Assembly: GCA_023135995.1 (NCBI GenBank)
Contig: JAGLRY010000081.1
Location: 1-13,588, forward strand
DNA length: 13,588 bases
Origin: Candidatus Aminicenantota bacterium
GTDB lineage: Bacteria; Acidobacteriota; Aminicenantia; Aminicenantales; Aminicenantaceae
Reading direction: 5' to 3'
The first letter of the stretch is position 1; every line of letters begins with the position of its first letter. Position numbers and translations under genes: made by a program. Under the pieces are notes generated by a model. The model was given only the letters and a program-made list of their open reading frames with translations, was not told the origin of the DNA and did not search any database. This document shows positions 1-6,374 of the stretch, piece after piece.

Positions 1-14
1 TAAAGGAGAAAGCC

Positions 15-317
15 ATGGCACTTAACAAAGAGCAAGAAGAAATATACAAAAAGGCGATGAATGAGGCGAAAAAAGAGCTGGATAGTGCTGAGTCGAAGAT
101 GCAAGAGGAGATACAAAAGGCCAGACAAAAATTGGCTGATCTCCAGGAATCGAAAAAGCATTATCGTCAGATCTATGAAGGGACAGCTTTATTGTTAGGC
201 GTCGAGGTCGAACCCGAAGAGGAATCCGAGCTCCCACAAGCAGAACAGGCGACTGAAGAGAAAAAAGAGAAAGAAGGAGAAGACGACTCCGATAAAGCAG
301 AGGCTGCCCAAGCTTAA
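15..317 (+). CDS. Small coiled-coil protein with acidic tail, unknown function
   Basis: A 100-residue protein I do not recognise. Residues 5-55 are rich in Lys, Glu, Gln and Ala with a heptad-like spacing, so a single amphipathic helix or coiled coil is likely. Residues 65-100 are dominated by Glu, Asp and Lys and are probably disordered. There is no signal peptide, membrane segment or cysteine, so it should be cytosolic. The start is well supported: AAAGGAGA lies at 2-9, six bases before the ATG. Its stop codon falls inside the loop of a 9-bp hairpin that may end transcription. What lies upstream is outside the window, so operon context is unknown. Composition and length would suit a small chaperone-like or scaffold protein, but that is a guess. 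Confidence 0.7.
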   Translation: MALNKEQEEIYKKAMNEAKKELDSAESKMQEEIQKARQKLADLQESKKHYRQIYEGTALLLGVEVEPEEESELPQAEQATEEKKEKEGEDDSDKAEAAQA

Positions 318-340
318 TCTGCGTAGCAGCCTCTTTAATA
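299..340 (+). terminator. Hairpin overlapping the end of the first gene, possible terminator
   Basis: AGAGGCTGC (299-307) and GCAGCCTCT (326-334) pair perfectly over 9 bp around an 18-base loop containing the stop codon. Only a weak T-rich tail follows (TTAATA, then TTTT at 344-347), so intrinsic termination is plausible but not textbook. Confidence 0.5.
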
Positions 341-429
341 CCAGTTTTCTCGCAATTTTGTTTCCCGCAGATTAGTTCCCACCTAACCACTCCTGAATTT
401 TCTGCAAATCTTTATTCTCTCCCCTATAG

Positions 430-454
430 CTTGAATTATTCACGAGCCGAGGCC
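430..454 (+). repeat. Left-end remnant of the structured repeat family
   Basis: These 25 bases match the left end of the full copy at 1500-1524 in 20 positions, and all five differences are transitions. They cover the terminal inverted repeat (CTTGAATTATTCA here) and the start of the rod helix (CGAG). The rod, mini-hairpin and right end are not recognisable downstream, so this is a solo end or a decayed copy. It lies in the same orientation as the next gene, about 105 bases before its start and just upstream of a candidate promoter. Confidence 0.6.
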
Positions 455-482
455 AACCCACCCCACCCATTCACATTGGATA

Positions 483-511
483 TTGCTTTAGTTCTCAAGA
501 ATTGCTACATT
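483..511 (+). promoter_or_regulatory. Candidate sigma-70 promoter for the membrane protein gene
   Basis: TTGCTT (483-488), a 17-base spacer and TACATT (506-511). It would start transcription near 518, about 40 bases before the ATG at 560. The boxes have the same layout as those upstream of the helicase gene at 10266-10294. Called by eye. Confidence 0.4.
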
Positions 512-559
512 AAATCCTGAAATTCAGTCTGAACAATCCACAAGCATTGAGGAGAATTC

Positions 560-1369
560 ATGAAGAAAGTCGGCCTTTGGATCCTGGCATTCCTCTTAAC
601 TATATCCGCCGCTGTGTATCAACGGATGACTGGCCCTACCTATCCCATGCGCGGAAAATCCATCGTGGGCAGCGCCGAGATCTCTTATAAGCTCCCCCGA
701 AACCACGAGATCGGGCCAAACTGCGAAATCAGCATTAAAGTCCCAGATAAAGATATCGAAGGGTATCTTCAATATAAAAGATACCCTACTGATGATGATT
801 GGGAGAAGATCCCGATGTCAAGACAAGAGGAGCTCTTATCCGCAAAACTACCCCAACAACCTTCATCCGGAAAATTGGCCTACAGAGTTTATCTTTCCCG
901 CCAAAACGAGGAAATATCCTTAACTGGGGATGAATCTGTCATCATTCGTTTCAAGGATTATGTGCCCCGCACTATCCTTTTTCCACATATCATTATCATG
1001 TTTCTAGCCATGCTTTTCTCAACAAGAGCTGGCCTCGAGGCGCTTGATAAGACTGGCAATCCCCGAAAACTTGTCATCTGGACAACAGGCCTTTTGTTTG
1101 TGGGTGGAATGATCTTAGGACCGCTGGTTCAGAAATACGCTTTTGGAGCATTGTGGACCGGATTCCCCTTTGGGTATGACCTGACAGACAACAAAACACT
1201 CATCGCTATGTTAGGTTGGATCGCAGCGTTGATCGCCGTCCGCAAGGGAAAACCCGCACGGGGATGGGTGTTGGGCGCCTCGATCCTGTTATTCATCGTC
1301 TATCTCATCCCTCACAGTTTGCTCGGTTCTCAGTTGGACTACTCTAAATTAAATCCACCAACACAATAA
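560..1369 (+). CDS. Conserved-looking membrane protein of unknown function
   Basis: A 269-residue protein. Residues 4-22 form a hydrophobic N-terminal anchor or uncleaved signal. Residues 25-135 are a soluble, probably extracytoplasmic, domain rich in beta-type sequence. Four further hydrophobic segments follow at about 138-155, 170-190, 211-227 and 235-253. The membrane part contains Gly/Trp/Phe-rich stretches around residues 186-206 (GPLVQKYAFGALWTGFPFG) that look conserved. I know no named family for it. GAGGAG at 549-554 sits five bases before the ATG and fixes the start. It appears to be transcribed alone: a candidate promoter lies upstream and a separate promoter follows before the next gene. 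The topology suggests an inner-membrane protein with one periplasmic domain, but no function can be assigned. Confidence 0.8.
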   Translation: MKKVGLWILAFLLTISAAVYQRMTGPTYPMRGKSIVGSAEISYKLPRNHEIGPNCEISIKVPDKDIEGYLQYKRYPTDDDWEKIPMSRQEELLSAKLPQQPSSGKLAYRVYLSRQNEEISLTGDESVIIRFKDYVPRTILFPHIIIMFLAMLFSTRAGLEALDKTGNPRKLVIWTTGLLFVGGMILGPLVQKYAFGALWTGFPFGYDLTDNKTLIAMLGWIAALIAVRKGKPARGWVLGASILLFIVYLIPHSLLGSQLDYSKLNPPTQ

Positions 1370-1433
1370 ATAGCAGGCACAGCACTATTCATCCAATCCA
1401 AAACACAAAGTGAATCATAAACGGGCTCTAGAT

Positions 1434-1461
1434 TTGACTATCACTATAAATATTCTATAAT
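1434..1461 (+). promoter_or_regulatory. Strong sigma-70-type promoter for the cytochrome unit
   Basis: TTGACT (1434-1439), a 16-base spacer and a perfect TATAAT (1456-1461). Transcription would begin near 1468. The next gene starts at 1783, so the transcript would carry a leader of about 315 nt that includes the whole structured repeat at 1500-1753. This is the best match to a housekeeping promoter in the window. Confidence 0.6.
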
Positions 1462-1499
1462 TAACAGAAATGTCATTCTTTTTAATCATGGCAAGCTAA

Positions 1500-1753
1500 C
1501 CTGGATTATTCACGAGTTGAGGTCGCTGCAAAGGCGAAGCAGTGGCCCACGAAGCTGTAGTGAACTACCGCGAGTGGGCTACAATGAAGGCTTTGTAGTG
1601 AGATCAGCTCGCACGAAGTGTAAAAAATGTCGATAATAAATAAAAATCGCATAGGAAATGCAGTGCTTAAGTGAGTATTCCGAAAAAACAATGTAATATT
1701 TTGATATTGCGTCAGCTATAATAAGTATCGACATTTTTTATGAATAATTCAGG
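1500..1753 (+). repeat. Full copy A of a structured repeat element (four-helix junction)
   Basis: A 254-bp element bounded by a 13-bp inverted repeat, CCTGGATTATTCA (1500-1512) and TGAATAATTCAGG (1741-1753), with one G-T wobble. Inside are a 99-base rod (1513-1611), a 9-base mini-hairpin with CAC and GTG around GAA (1612-1620), and a long hairpin whose 15-bp stem is 1621-1635 with 1726-1740. These helices abut with no unpaired base between them. The rod has paired segments 1513-1520/1604-1611, 1523-1533/1591-1601, 1542-1550/1574-1582 and 1557-1560/1565-1568, with a TGAA tetraloop. CTAA flanks both ends (1496-1499 and 1754-1757), a possible 4-bp target duplication. Copy B, on the minus strand at 5826-6022, has the same architecture. 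It contains no open reading frame of note, so if mobile it is non-autonomous. It lies in the 5' leader of the next gene, ending 29 bases before the start codon. Confidence 0.85.
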
Positions 1754-1782
1754 CTAAAAGGATCAACTTGGAGGATAGTGTG

Positions 1783-2226
1783 ATGAGGAAAAATAATCTC
1801 ACTGTGGTGTTATTTATTCTTATTGTCTGTGGCAGTGTTTTTCTCTATCAGTGCGGATCCGACAGCCCCAGTGAGCCAAGCACACCAGAACCAGATACGA
1901 TTATCTCGGATCCATCCTTCTCCCAACACATCCAGCCAATCTTCAACAACAATTGTGCTTTATCTCTCTGTCATGTCAGTGGGACTATAACAGAACTCGA
2001 CCTATCTCAGGGTGTGGCCTATGGAAATATCGTCAACGTTGATTCCAGGCAAGACTCAAGCTTTAAAATCATCCTTCCCGGAGACTCCACAGACAGCTGG
2101 CTTGTGATGAAGATCGAGGGCCGACAGAGCTTGGGTTTAAGAATGCCTCCCAGCGCCGATCCAATGAGTGATGTCAGGATCCAGAACATTAAAAATTGGG
2201 TGGACCGAGGCGCAAAAGACAATTGA
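1783..2226 (+). CDS. Probable lipoprotein with a CX4CH heme-binding domain
   Basis: A 147-residue exported protein. Residues 7-22 are hydrophobic and Cys24 follows in LYQC, an imperfect lipobox, so a lipid anchor is likely. A Ser/Pro/Glu-rich linker (about 25-40) leads to a cytochrome c-like domain. Cys58, Cys63 and His64 form a CX4CH motif (NNCALSLCH) rather than the usual CXXCH, and Met121 in LRMPP is a candidate sixth heme ligand. CX4CH sites are known from cytochrome c3-type proteins, but whether heme is attached here is an inference. The start is the ATG at 1783: GGAGG at 1770-1774 precedes it by eight bases, and an in-frame TTG at 1768 overlaps that site, so it is not the start. The stop overlaps the next start (TGATG), implying translational coupling. 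The likely role is periplasmic or outer-membrane electron transfer with the protein encoded next. Confidence 0.8.
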   Translation: MRKNNLTVVLFILIVCGSVFLYQCGSDSPSEPSTPEPDTIISDPSFSQHIQPIFNNNCALSLCHVSGTITELDLSQGVAYGNIVNVDSRQDSSFKIILPGDSTDSWLVMKIEGRQSLGLRMPPSADPMSDVRIQNIKNWVDRGAKDN

Positions 2227-3428
2227 TGATGAATAATCTGATAAATAAAGCTGCTCCGATATTCTTCATGTGTGTCGTTTTTGCTTTCTCTTTAGGCTTA
2301 AAAAAGCCTGTCCATTCCACAGATCTCACAGCACAAGTCTCGAAAATATTTGCACAAAACTGTATCGCTGCTGGGTGCCATAGCGGAAGATTTCCCCCGA
2401 TGGAACTGAATCTGGAGGCAGACAAATTCCAGGTGTCCCTCTTGGATGTTTCAAGCCGGCAGGTTCCTGATCTCAAACTCGTTGATACAATAAACTCAGA
2501 GAAAAGCTACATCCTCATGAAGCTAAGAGCGGATGTGACGATCACAGGAAAACCTATGCCTTATGAAAGAGATCCTCTTAGCAGCGAAGAAATCGAAGCG
2601 ATCGAAAAATGGATCTTGGGATTCGAAGGGCTTGAGAAATCGGAAAAACAGGAAACCCTTAAAGCCCAAACTCAGCAAGAGAGACGTTTCACAAAGCCAG
2701 CCTTTTGGGGGACACGTCTGATGAACCTTCCCACGGATATGTCAATCGGGAAAAAAGATTTTCTTTTCCGAATATCCCACAGGTTTATTCCGGCCGCCGG
2801 TAAAGGCTACGACTTTTTTTACGGCTTTGATGGACCGGCGTCCATATACTTCAGCCTGGGATATGGTATCAACGACACGCTAAGCATTACCCTTGGCCGG
2901 AGCAATGTTTTAAAGGAATTGGAACTCTCCCTAAAGTGGGTTTTCCTCGAACAGGAGAAGTTGTCGTTACCCCTGTCCGCATTTCTTTATCTAGGTGGGA
3001 GTCTTACAACGCTCAGACAAGAAGACAGAAGCACTTTTAGCTCAGAAAACACACAATTTATCGCCCAGTTGGGTTTAACCTATCAGTTCAGCAATTCATT
3101 TTCGATTCTACTCGTCCCTTCTTATGCCTCGAACACCAACTATGAGAAACCGAATACAGAAGACACGTTGGCACTTGGTCTGGGTGGACGACTCATGCTC
3201 GTCGACGACCTTTCTCTTGTTGCAGAATGGGTTCCTATCCTATCCGGATATCAAATGAATTCATCAGGCTGGGGATTGGGTCTGGAATGGAAGATAGGCG
3301 GTCATGTCTTCCAGATCTTTGCCCTGAACTCCTATGGATTGCCGACAGCACAGTACCTCCCCGGTGGAGACCTTCGGTTGAGTGACGGTGATTTTCGCTT
3401 CGGCTTCAGTATTTTTCGCTGGTTCTGA
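2226..3428 (+). CDS. Cytochrome-like domain fused to a DUF5777-type outer-membrane beta-barrel
   Basis: A 400-residue protein with a signal peptide (about 1-31). Residues 35-135 resemble the preceding heme domain: Cys46, Cys51 and His52 form CX4CH (NCIAAGCH), Met111 in KPMP could be the other ligand, and EEIEAIEKWI is a typical closing helix. A Lys/Gln-rich linker (136-155) leads to residues 156-400, which have the alternating pattern of a beta-barrel. The segment FLFRISHRF with the following GFDGPASIYFSLGYGI matches what I recall of the DUF5777 barrel family. The protein ends in FRWF; a C-terminal Phe is usual for outer-membrane insertion. The ATG at 2226 shares its A with the stop of the upstream gene. 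The unit ends 13 bases from the convergent tonB-like gene. It may bring heme to the outer membrane; the barrel's cargo is unknown. Confidence 0.8.
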   Translation: MMNNLINKAAPIFFMCVVFAFSLGLKKPVHSTDLTAQVSKIFAQNCIAAGCHSGRFPPMELNLEADKFQVSLLDVSSRQVPDLKLVDTINSEKSYILMKLRADVTITGKPMPYERDPLSSEEIEAIEKWILGFEGLEKSEKQETLKAQTQQERRFTKPAFWGTRLMNLPTDMSIGKKDFLFRISHRFIPAAGKGYDFFYGFDGPASIYFSLGYGINDTLSITLGRSNVLKELELSLKWVFLEQEKLSLPLSAFLYLGGSLTTLRQEDRSTFSSENTQFIAQLGLTYQFSNSFSILLVPSYASNTNYEKPNTEDTLALGLGGRLMLVDDLSLVAEWVPILSGYQMNSSGWGLGLEWKIGGHVFQIFALNSYGLPTAQYLPGGDLRLSDGDFRFGFSIFRWF

Positions 3429-3441
3429 TATTTCGATCAAT

Positions 3442-4776
3442 TTATTTGAGGCGAAAGGAAACGGTGATTGTAAAAATGACAGGGGTTGGCTTGCCTTTCA
3501 AGATAAGGGGCTCATACTTCCATTGTCTCACGGCATCTATGGCTGCTTTATTCAGGATGGAGCTTTCACTTTTGAGTATCTTAACTCTAACAACTTTTCC
3601 TTCTTCATCGGTCATGATCTCAAGGATGACCACTCCCTGAATGCCCTCCGCCCTTGCCTCTTCTGGATAGACAGGATCCACCTTCTTAATGAGTTTTGGG
3701 GGTGCTATTTGATCTTTGGCTCGAACTGCCCCCTTTGTCATCTCTTCAATATCTTCGATTTTCTCCTCATCTCCATTGAGCTTAAAGCGTACAGTCACTG
3801 TAAAAACAGCAGGCTCAGGTTTTCCATCCACGATCAGCGGTTCGTATACCCACTGTCTAACGGCATCGATGGACGGCTTATTCAAGAGAGGTGTTTTGCT
3901 CCTGTAGATCATAACACGTTCCACACGCCCATACACATCTGTCCTCACGCCCAGTATGACAACACCTTCTACTTTTGCCTTTCTTGCCTCTTTGGGATAT
4001 ACAGGATCAATCCTCTTCAGCAATTTCAACTTGGGAGGGTTGATATCACCCACGACCTTAACGGCGCCCTTCTCGAATTCTTTGATCTTTTCTTTGGTTT
4101 GTTTGACCTCTGCTGGTGGTGGTGGCGGTGGTGGAGGAGGCGGCGGCGGAGAGACGGATGTATCTTGAGTTCCTGGTGGCGGCGGTGGAGAAGGCGGCGA
4201 CGGAACGAGTGTGCCCTGAACAGCAGTGATGTGGAACGAAAGAAAATAGGGATTTCCTTCCTTGTCCTCAAAACCGAAGACTGCGATATTTTTTTCGGGG
4301 AGGATGATCTCTGTATTCATCAAACTGGTTCTCTCCTCTCCCTTTTGCTCCAATATCTCGATCCTGAATTGATGGCTGCGGTCTCCCTCCTTACTTTTGG
4401 ACACAGTCATGTGCTCCTTATAAACGGGAGCGAGAATCATTATGAACTGCTGGCCATTCAGACGAAACATATGCGCCAACTTTCCTTTTTTTGCCTCCCA
4501 GCTCATGTCGTATTCTGTGATGAGGCGAACGTCTCTCAGATTAAAGACCTTCTTGATCTGGTTTTGCTCTTCTACCAGCAAAAAACGAGAGGGTATGTTT
4601 GCAGTCACTGTGGGTTGCAAGTAAGATGAGGTGACAAACTCAGTCGGTTTGGTCTTGCCATCCTTCAGGCCCTCGAAAAACCTCATTTTCATATCGATCG
4701 AACTCTGTGCATAAAGCACGGACAAAAATCCCCCTAACAATAGAATCCAAACAAAAAACAGTCTTTTCATTTTCAT
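3442..4776 (-). CDS. TonB-family protein with two C-terminal TonB domains
   Basis: A 444-residue protein. Residues 5-23 are hydrophobic and end in LYAQ, which could be a signal-peptidase site or a signal anchor. Residues 25-185 form a periplasmic domain I cannot name. Residues 193-221 are proline-rich, including 12 consecutive prolines, the usual periplasm-spanning linker of TonB. Two TonB C-terminal domains follow at about 248-333 and 359-443, each with DPVYP.EAR near the start and AVRQW.YEPLI near the end. Such domains contact outer-membrane TonB-dependent receptors and transmit energy from ExbB/ExbD, which are not in this window. I chose the ATG at 4776: AGGAGAG lies six bases upstream, inside the end of the anti-sigma gene, whose stop is two bases away. 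A longer in-frame start at 4809 lacks a ribosome binding site. It is the last gene of the sigma/anti-sigma operon, so its expression is probably tied to that switch. Confidence 0.88.
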   Translation of the reverse strand: MKMKRLFFVWILLLGGFLSVLYAQSSIDMKMRFFEGLKDGKTKPTEFVTSSYLQPTVTANIPSRFLLVEEQNQIKKVFNLRDVRLITEYDMSWEAKKGKLAHMFRLNGQQFIMILAPVYKEHMTVSKSKEGDRSHQFRIEILEQKGEERTSLMNTEIILPEKNIAVFGFEDKEGNPYFLSFHITAVQGTLVPSPPSPPPPPGTQDTSVSPPPPPPPPPPPPAEVKQTKEKIKEFEKGAVKVVGDINPPKLKLLKRIDPVYPKEARKAKVEGVVILGVRTDVYGRVERVMIYRSKTPLLNKPSIDAVRQWVYEPLIVDGKPEPAVFTVTVRFKLNGDEEKIEDIEEMTKGAVRAKDQIAPPKLIKKVDPVYPEEARAEGIQGVVILEIMTDEEGKVVRVKILKSESSILNKAAIDAVRQWKYEPLILKGKPTPVIFTITVSFRLK

Positions 4777-4778
4777 GA

Positions 4779-5252
4779 TCACTCTCCTGAAATATTTTTT
4801 TGTGCCCAAACAATGATCATATGCGAATCTTGAGGTTGAAAAATATATGCCTGCGCAGGTTCATTCTCGATCCGTATATAATTTATGCGAAAATGCCCGT
4901 TGAGACTTTCTTCGACTTGGGTTTTTCGGAATTGAGGCGACAAAACAAACCAGATCGTAGCAGCAACAAACACCAACACAACGGCTATTCCATAAGCCCA
5001 ACTCCAACGAGGGCTAAAAACATGCTGTTTGTTCCTCTTTGCCTCTCTTACTTTTTCCTCAAAGTCATCCCAGAGGGACTCTGTATCTGCGCATTGACTT
5101 TCCTGGATCGTTATTCCTTGGACATCATCAAGGCTGACCAGACTATTCTGACAGTCAGGACATTTCTCCATATGGAAACGAATGAGAAAATCCTGCCATT
5201 TCTTCAATGGGACGAGTGAGAAAGCATACCTAAAAATTTTACAGCGAGACAT
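4779..5252 (-). CDS. Membrane-bound zinc-finger anti-sigma factor
   Basis: A 157-residue protein. The N-terminal cytoplasmic part carries His27, Cys31 and Cys34 (HMEKCPDC), the H-X3-C-X2-C signature of zinc-binding anti-sigma domains. A single transmembrane helix follows at about 84-105 and then a periplasmic tail of about 50 residues. This is the standard plan for a protein that holds an ECF sigma factor at the membrane and releases it on an envelope signal. The partner is surely the sigma factor encoded just upstream: the genes overlap by 14 bases, and GGAGG sits six bases before this ATG inside the sigma gene. The periplasmic tail has no sensor domain I recognise. The tonB-like gene follows two bases after the stop. 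Confidence 0.88.
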   Translation of the reverse strand: MSRCKIFRYAFSLVPLKKWQDFLIRFHMEKCPDCQNSLVSLDDVQGITIQESQCADTESLWDDFEEKVREAKRNKQHVFSPRWSWAYGIAVVLVFVAATIWFVLSPQFRKTQVEESLNGHFRINYIRIENEPAQAYIFQPQDSHMIIVWAQKNISGE

Positions 5253-5778
5253 TTCCGTCCTCCAATAATGTCTTGATTTTTCTTCTCGCCTTAAACAGAT
5301 GGACCCTGGCTGTGCTTGGAGAACACCTCAACACGCTGGCGATCTCACCGCTGGTGTATCCCTCATTCGCCCAGAGACAGACTGATAGTCTCTCCTTTGG
5401 ATTCAGTCTCTGGAGTAATCTGGAAGAAATCCGCGGCAAGGGTTCAGGATTCAAGCTTGTTTGGCTCATCCTCTCTTTAAATTCAACTTTTTGTGTCTTA
5501 AAAAACTTGATGAAGCGGGTCCTTTTCCTTAACTGATCCAGACATCTGTTTGAAAGGATCGTAAAGAACCAGTCTTTGAAATTCTTTGTAAAATCAAACT
5601 TCTCAAGATTGAGATAAACCTGTACAAAGGCCTCCTGGTAAGCATCTTCGGCATCCTCCCTGTTTCCGAGGATGTTCCATGCCAGCGCTAAGCTTTTTCC
5701 TCTGTACTTATCCATCAATTTCCTAAAATCCTCCAGTTCTCCTTTAAGGCAGCTCATAAGAAGCTGATTATCTTCCAT
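5239..5778 (-). CDS. ECF-family RNA polymerase sigma factor
   Basis: A 179-residue sigma-70 family protein of the extracytoplasmic-function type. Region 2 spans about 10-85, with the core-binding stretch DAEDAYQEAFVQVY at 43-56 and the promoter-melting stretch near FKDWFFTILSNRCLD. Region 4 spans about 120-172 and holds a helix-turn-helix (YTSGEIASVLRCSPSTARVHL). Regions 1 and 3 are absent, as expected for this group. I start it at the ATG at 5778; an in-frame GTG at 5796 would add six residues, and neither has a strong ribosome binding site. It heads a three-gene operon with its anti-sigma factor and a TonB protein. The full repeat B ends 48 bases upstream of this ATG in the same orientation. 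I could not find an autoregulatory ECF-type promoter. Confidence 0.9.
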   Translation of the reverse strand: MEDNQLLMSCLKGELEDFRKLMDKYRGKSLALAWNILGNREDAEDAYQEAFVQVYLNLEKFDFTKNFKDWFFTILSNRCLDQLRKRTRFIKFFKTQKVEFKERMSQTSLNPEPLPRISSRLLQRLNPKERLSVCLWANEGYTSGEIASVLRCSPSTARVHLFKARRKIKTLLEDGNVSL

Positions 5779-5825
5779 GTTTCTGTCTTTACACACTGAA
5801 TACGTCCAGCATCACAAAACTGTTT

Positions 5826-6022
5826 ATCCTGCATCATTCATAAAAACTGCCGATACTTTCCTTTAAAAAACTTTTAATTCTTATTATCGGCATTTTTTAC
5901 CCTTCGGGCGAATCGATCTCACAGCATCTGCTTCGTTGCGGTCCATTCGTGGTGGACGACCACAACTTCATGGACCGACGCCTCGCAGCTGCAGCAAACT
6001 CGACTCGTGAATGATGCAGGAT
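5826..6022 (-). repeat. Full copy B of the structured repeat element (four-helix junction)
   Basis: Read on the minus strand this is a second copy of the element at 1500-1753. The terminal inverted repeat is a perfect 15 bp, ATCCTGCATCATTCA (5826-5840) against 6008-6022. Moving in from 6008 come a 99-base rod (6007-5909), a 9-base mini-hairpin with CCC and GGG around GAA (5908-5900), and a hairpin whose 15-bp stem is 5885-5899 with 5841-5855 (one mismatch). As in copy A, no base is left unpaired at the junction, and the rod and mini-hairpin have exactly the same lengths as in A. Only the loop of the last hairpin differs, being about 60 bases shorter here. Many stem bases differ from A yet keep pairing. 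The element points toward the ECF sigma gene. No clear target duplication is visible. Confidence 0.85.
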
Positions 6023-6053
6023 CCTTACCGTATTTCTGCTATCTAGCAATTCT

Positions 6054-6070
6054 CATAAAAACTGCCGATA
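6054..6070 (-). repeat. Right-end remnant of the structured repeat, minus orientation
   Basis: CATAAAAACTGCCGATA here is identical over 17 bases to 5839-5855 in full copy B. It represents the last helix plus the edge of the terminal repeat in minus orientation. The rest of an element is not recognisable, so this is a decayed fragment lying just upstream of, and in the same orientation as, copy B. Confidence 0.6.
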
Positions 6071-6194
6071 TTCATAATTAAAACCAATGATATTATAAAC
6101 CAATTCGTGGGATGAGGGAGAAATGTCAAATATTTGGAATGCGTGAGATCTCAAAGAAAAAATTGTTGTTAATTTTTCATCGAGTTGCCAATAC

Positions 6195-6338
6195 ATTATA
6201 ATAGGGCGGGACCAGAGAGAAAGGATAGACGAAATGTGTATAAAAAAGGGGCGCTGGCTGTCGAGGCGCCAAGGTTTGGAAAAGGAAGCGGGGCTAAGGA
6301 GGATTCCTCTCCAGCCAGCAGGTTAATTCTATTATAAT
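6195..6338 (+). other. G-rich structured segment bounded by ATTATAAT, possible small RNA or leader
   Basis: A G- and purine-rich segment in an AT-rich gap. It is bounded by ATTATAAT at 6195-6202 and 6331-6338. Within it GGCGC (6250-6254) can pair with GCGCC (6266-6270), while the overlapping GCTGGCTG (6253-6260) pairs perfectly with CAGCCAGC (6312-6319), so the two folds exclude each other. A short GAGG/CCTC hairpin lies at 6299-6309. The left ATTATAAT contains a perfect -10 box (6197-6202), but I see no convincing -35 box. There is no open reading frame and no T-run to end a transcript. It may be a leader of the gene at 6410, a small RNA, or an inserted fragment. Confidence 0.35.
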
Positions 6339-6374
6339 GAAGGAATTATCAAAATGTCAAAACAATTTTTAAAG

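Noticed and set aside
22..390. 122-residue frame on the minus strand opposite the first gene
   Set aside because: Shadow of the coiled-coil gene; no ribosome binding site and unnatural Leu/Ser/Arg composition.
517..527. CTGAAATTCAG palindrome similar to the terminal repeat of the structured element
   Set aside because: Too short and imperfect; no adjoining helix of the element is present.
1506..1691. 61-residue frame on the minus strand inside repeat copy A
   Set aside because: It overlaps the structured repeat and is not kept in copy B, so coding is unlikely.
4114..4200. GGT/GGC-rich low-complexity tract that looks like a simple repeat
   Set aside because: On the minus strand it encodes the proline-rich linker of the TonB-like protein, which explains it.
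3382..4629. Long open frame on the plus strand opposite the TonB-like gene
   Set aside because: It is the antisense shadow of the TonB-like gene; its Trp/Arg run is the reverse of the proline linker, and it has no domain or ribosome binding site.
6262..6295. GGAAAAGGAAGC resembling the tip of the signal recognition particle RNA
   Set aside because: The GGAA loop would be closed by TTT/AAG instead of the near-invariant TCC/GGA pairing, and the asymmetric loop does not line up.
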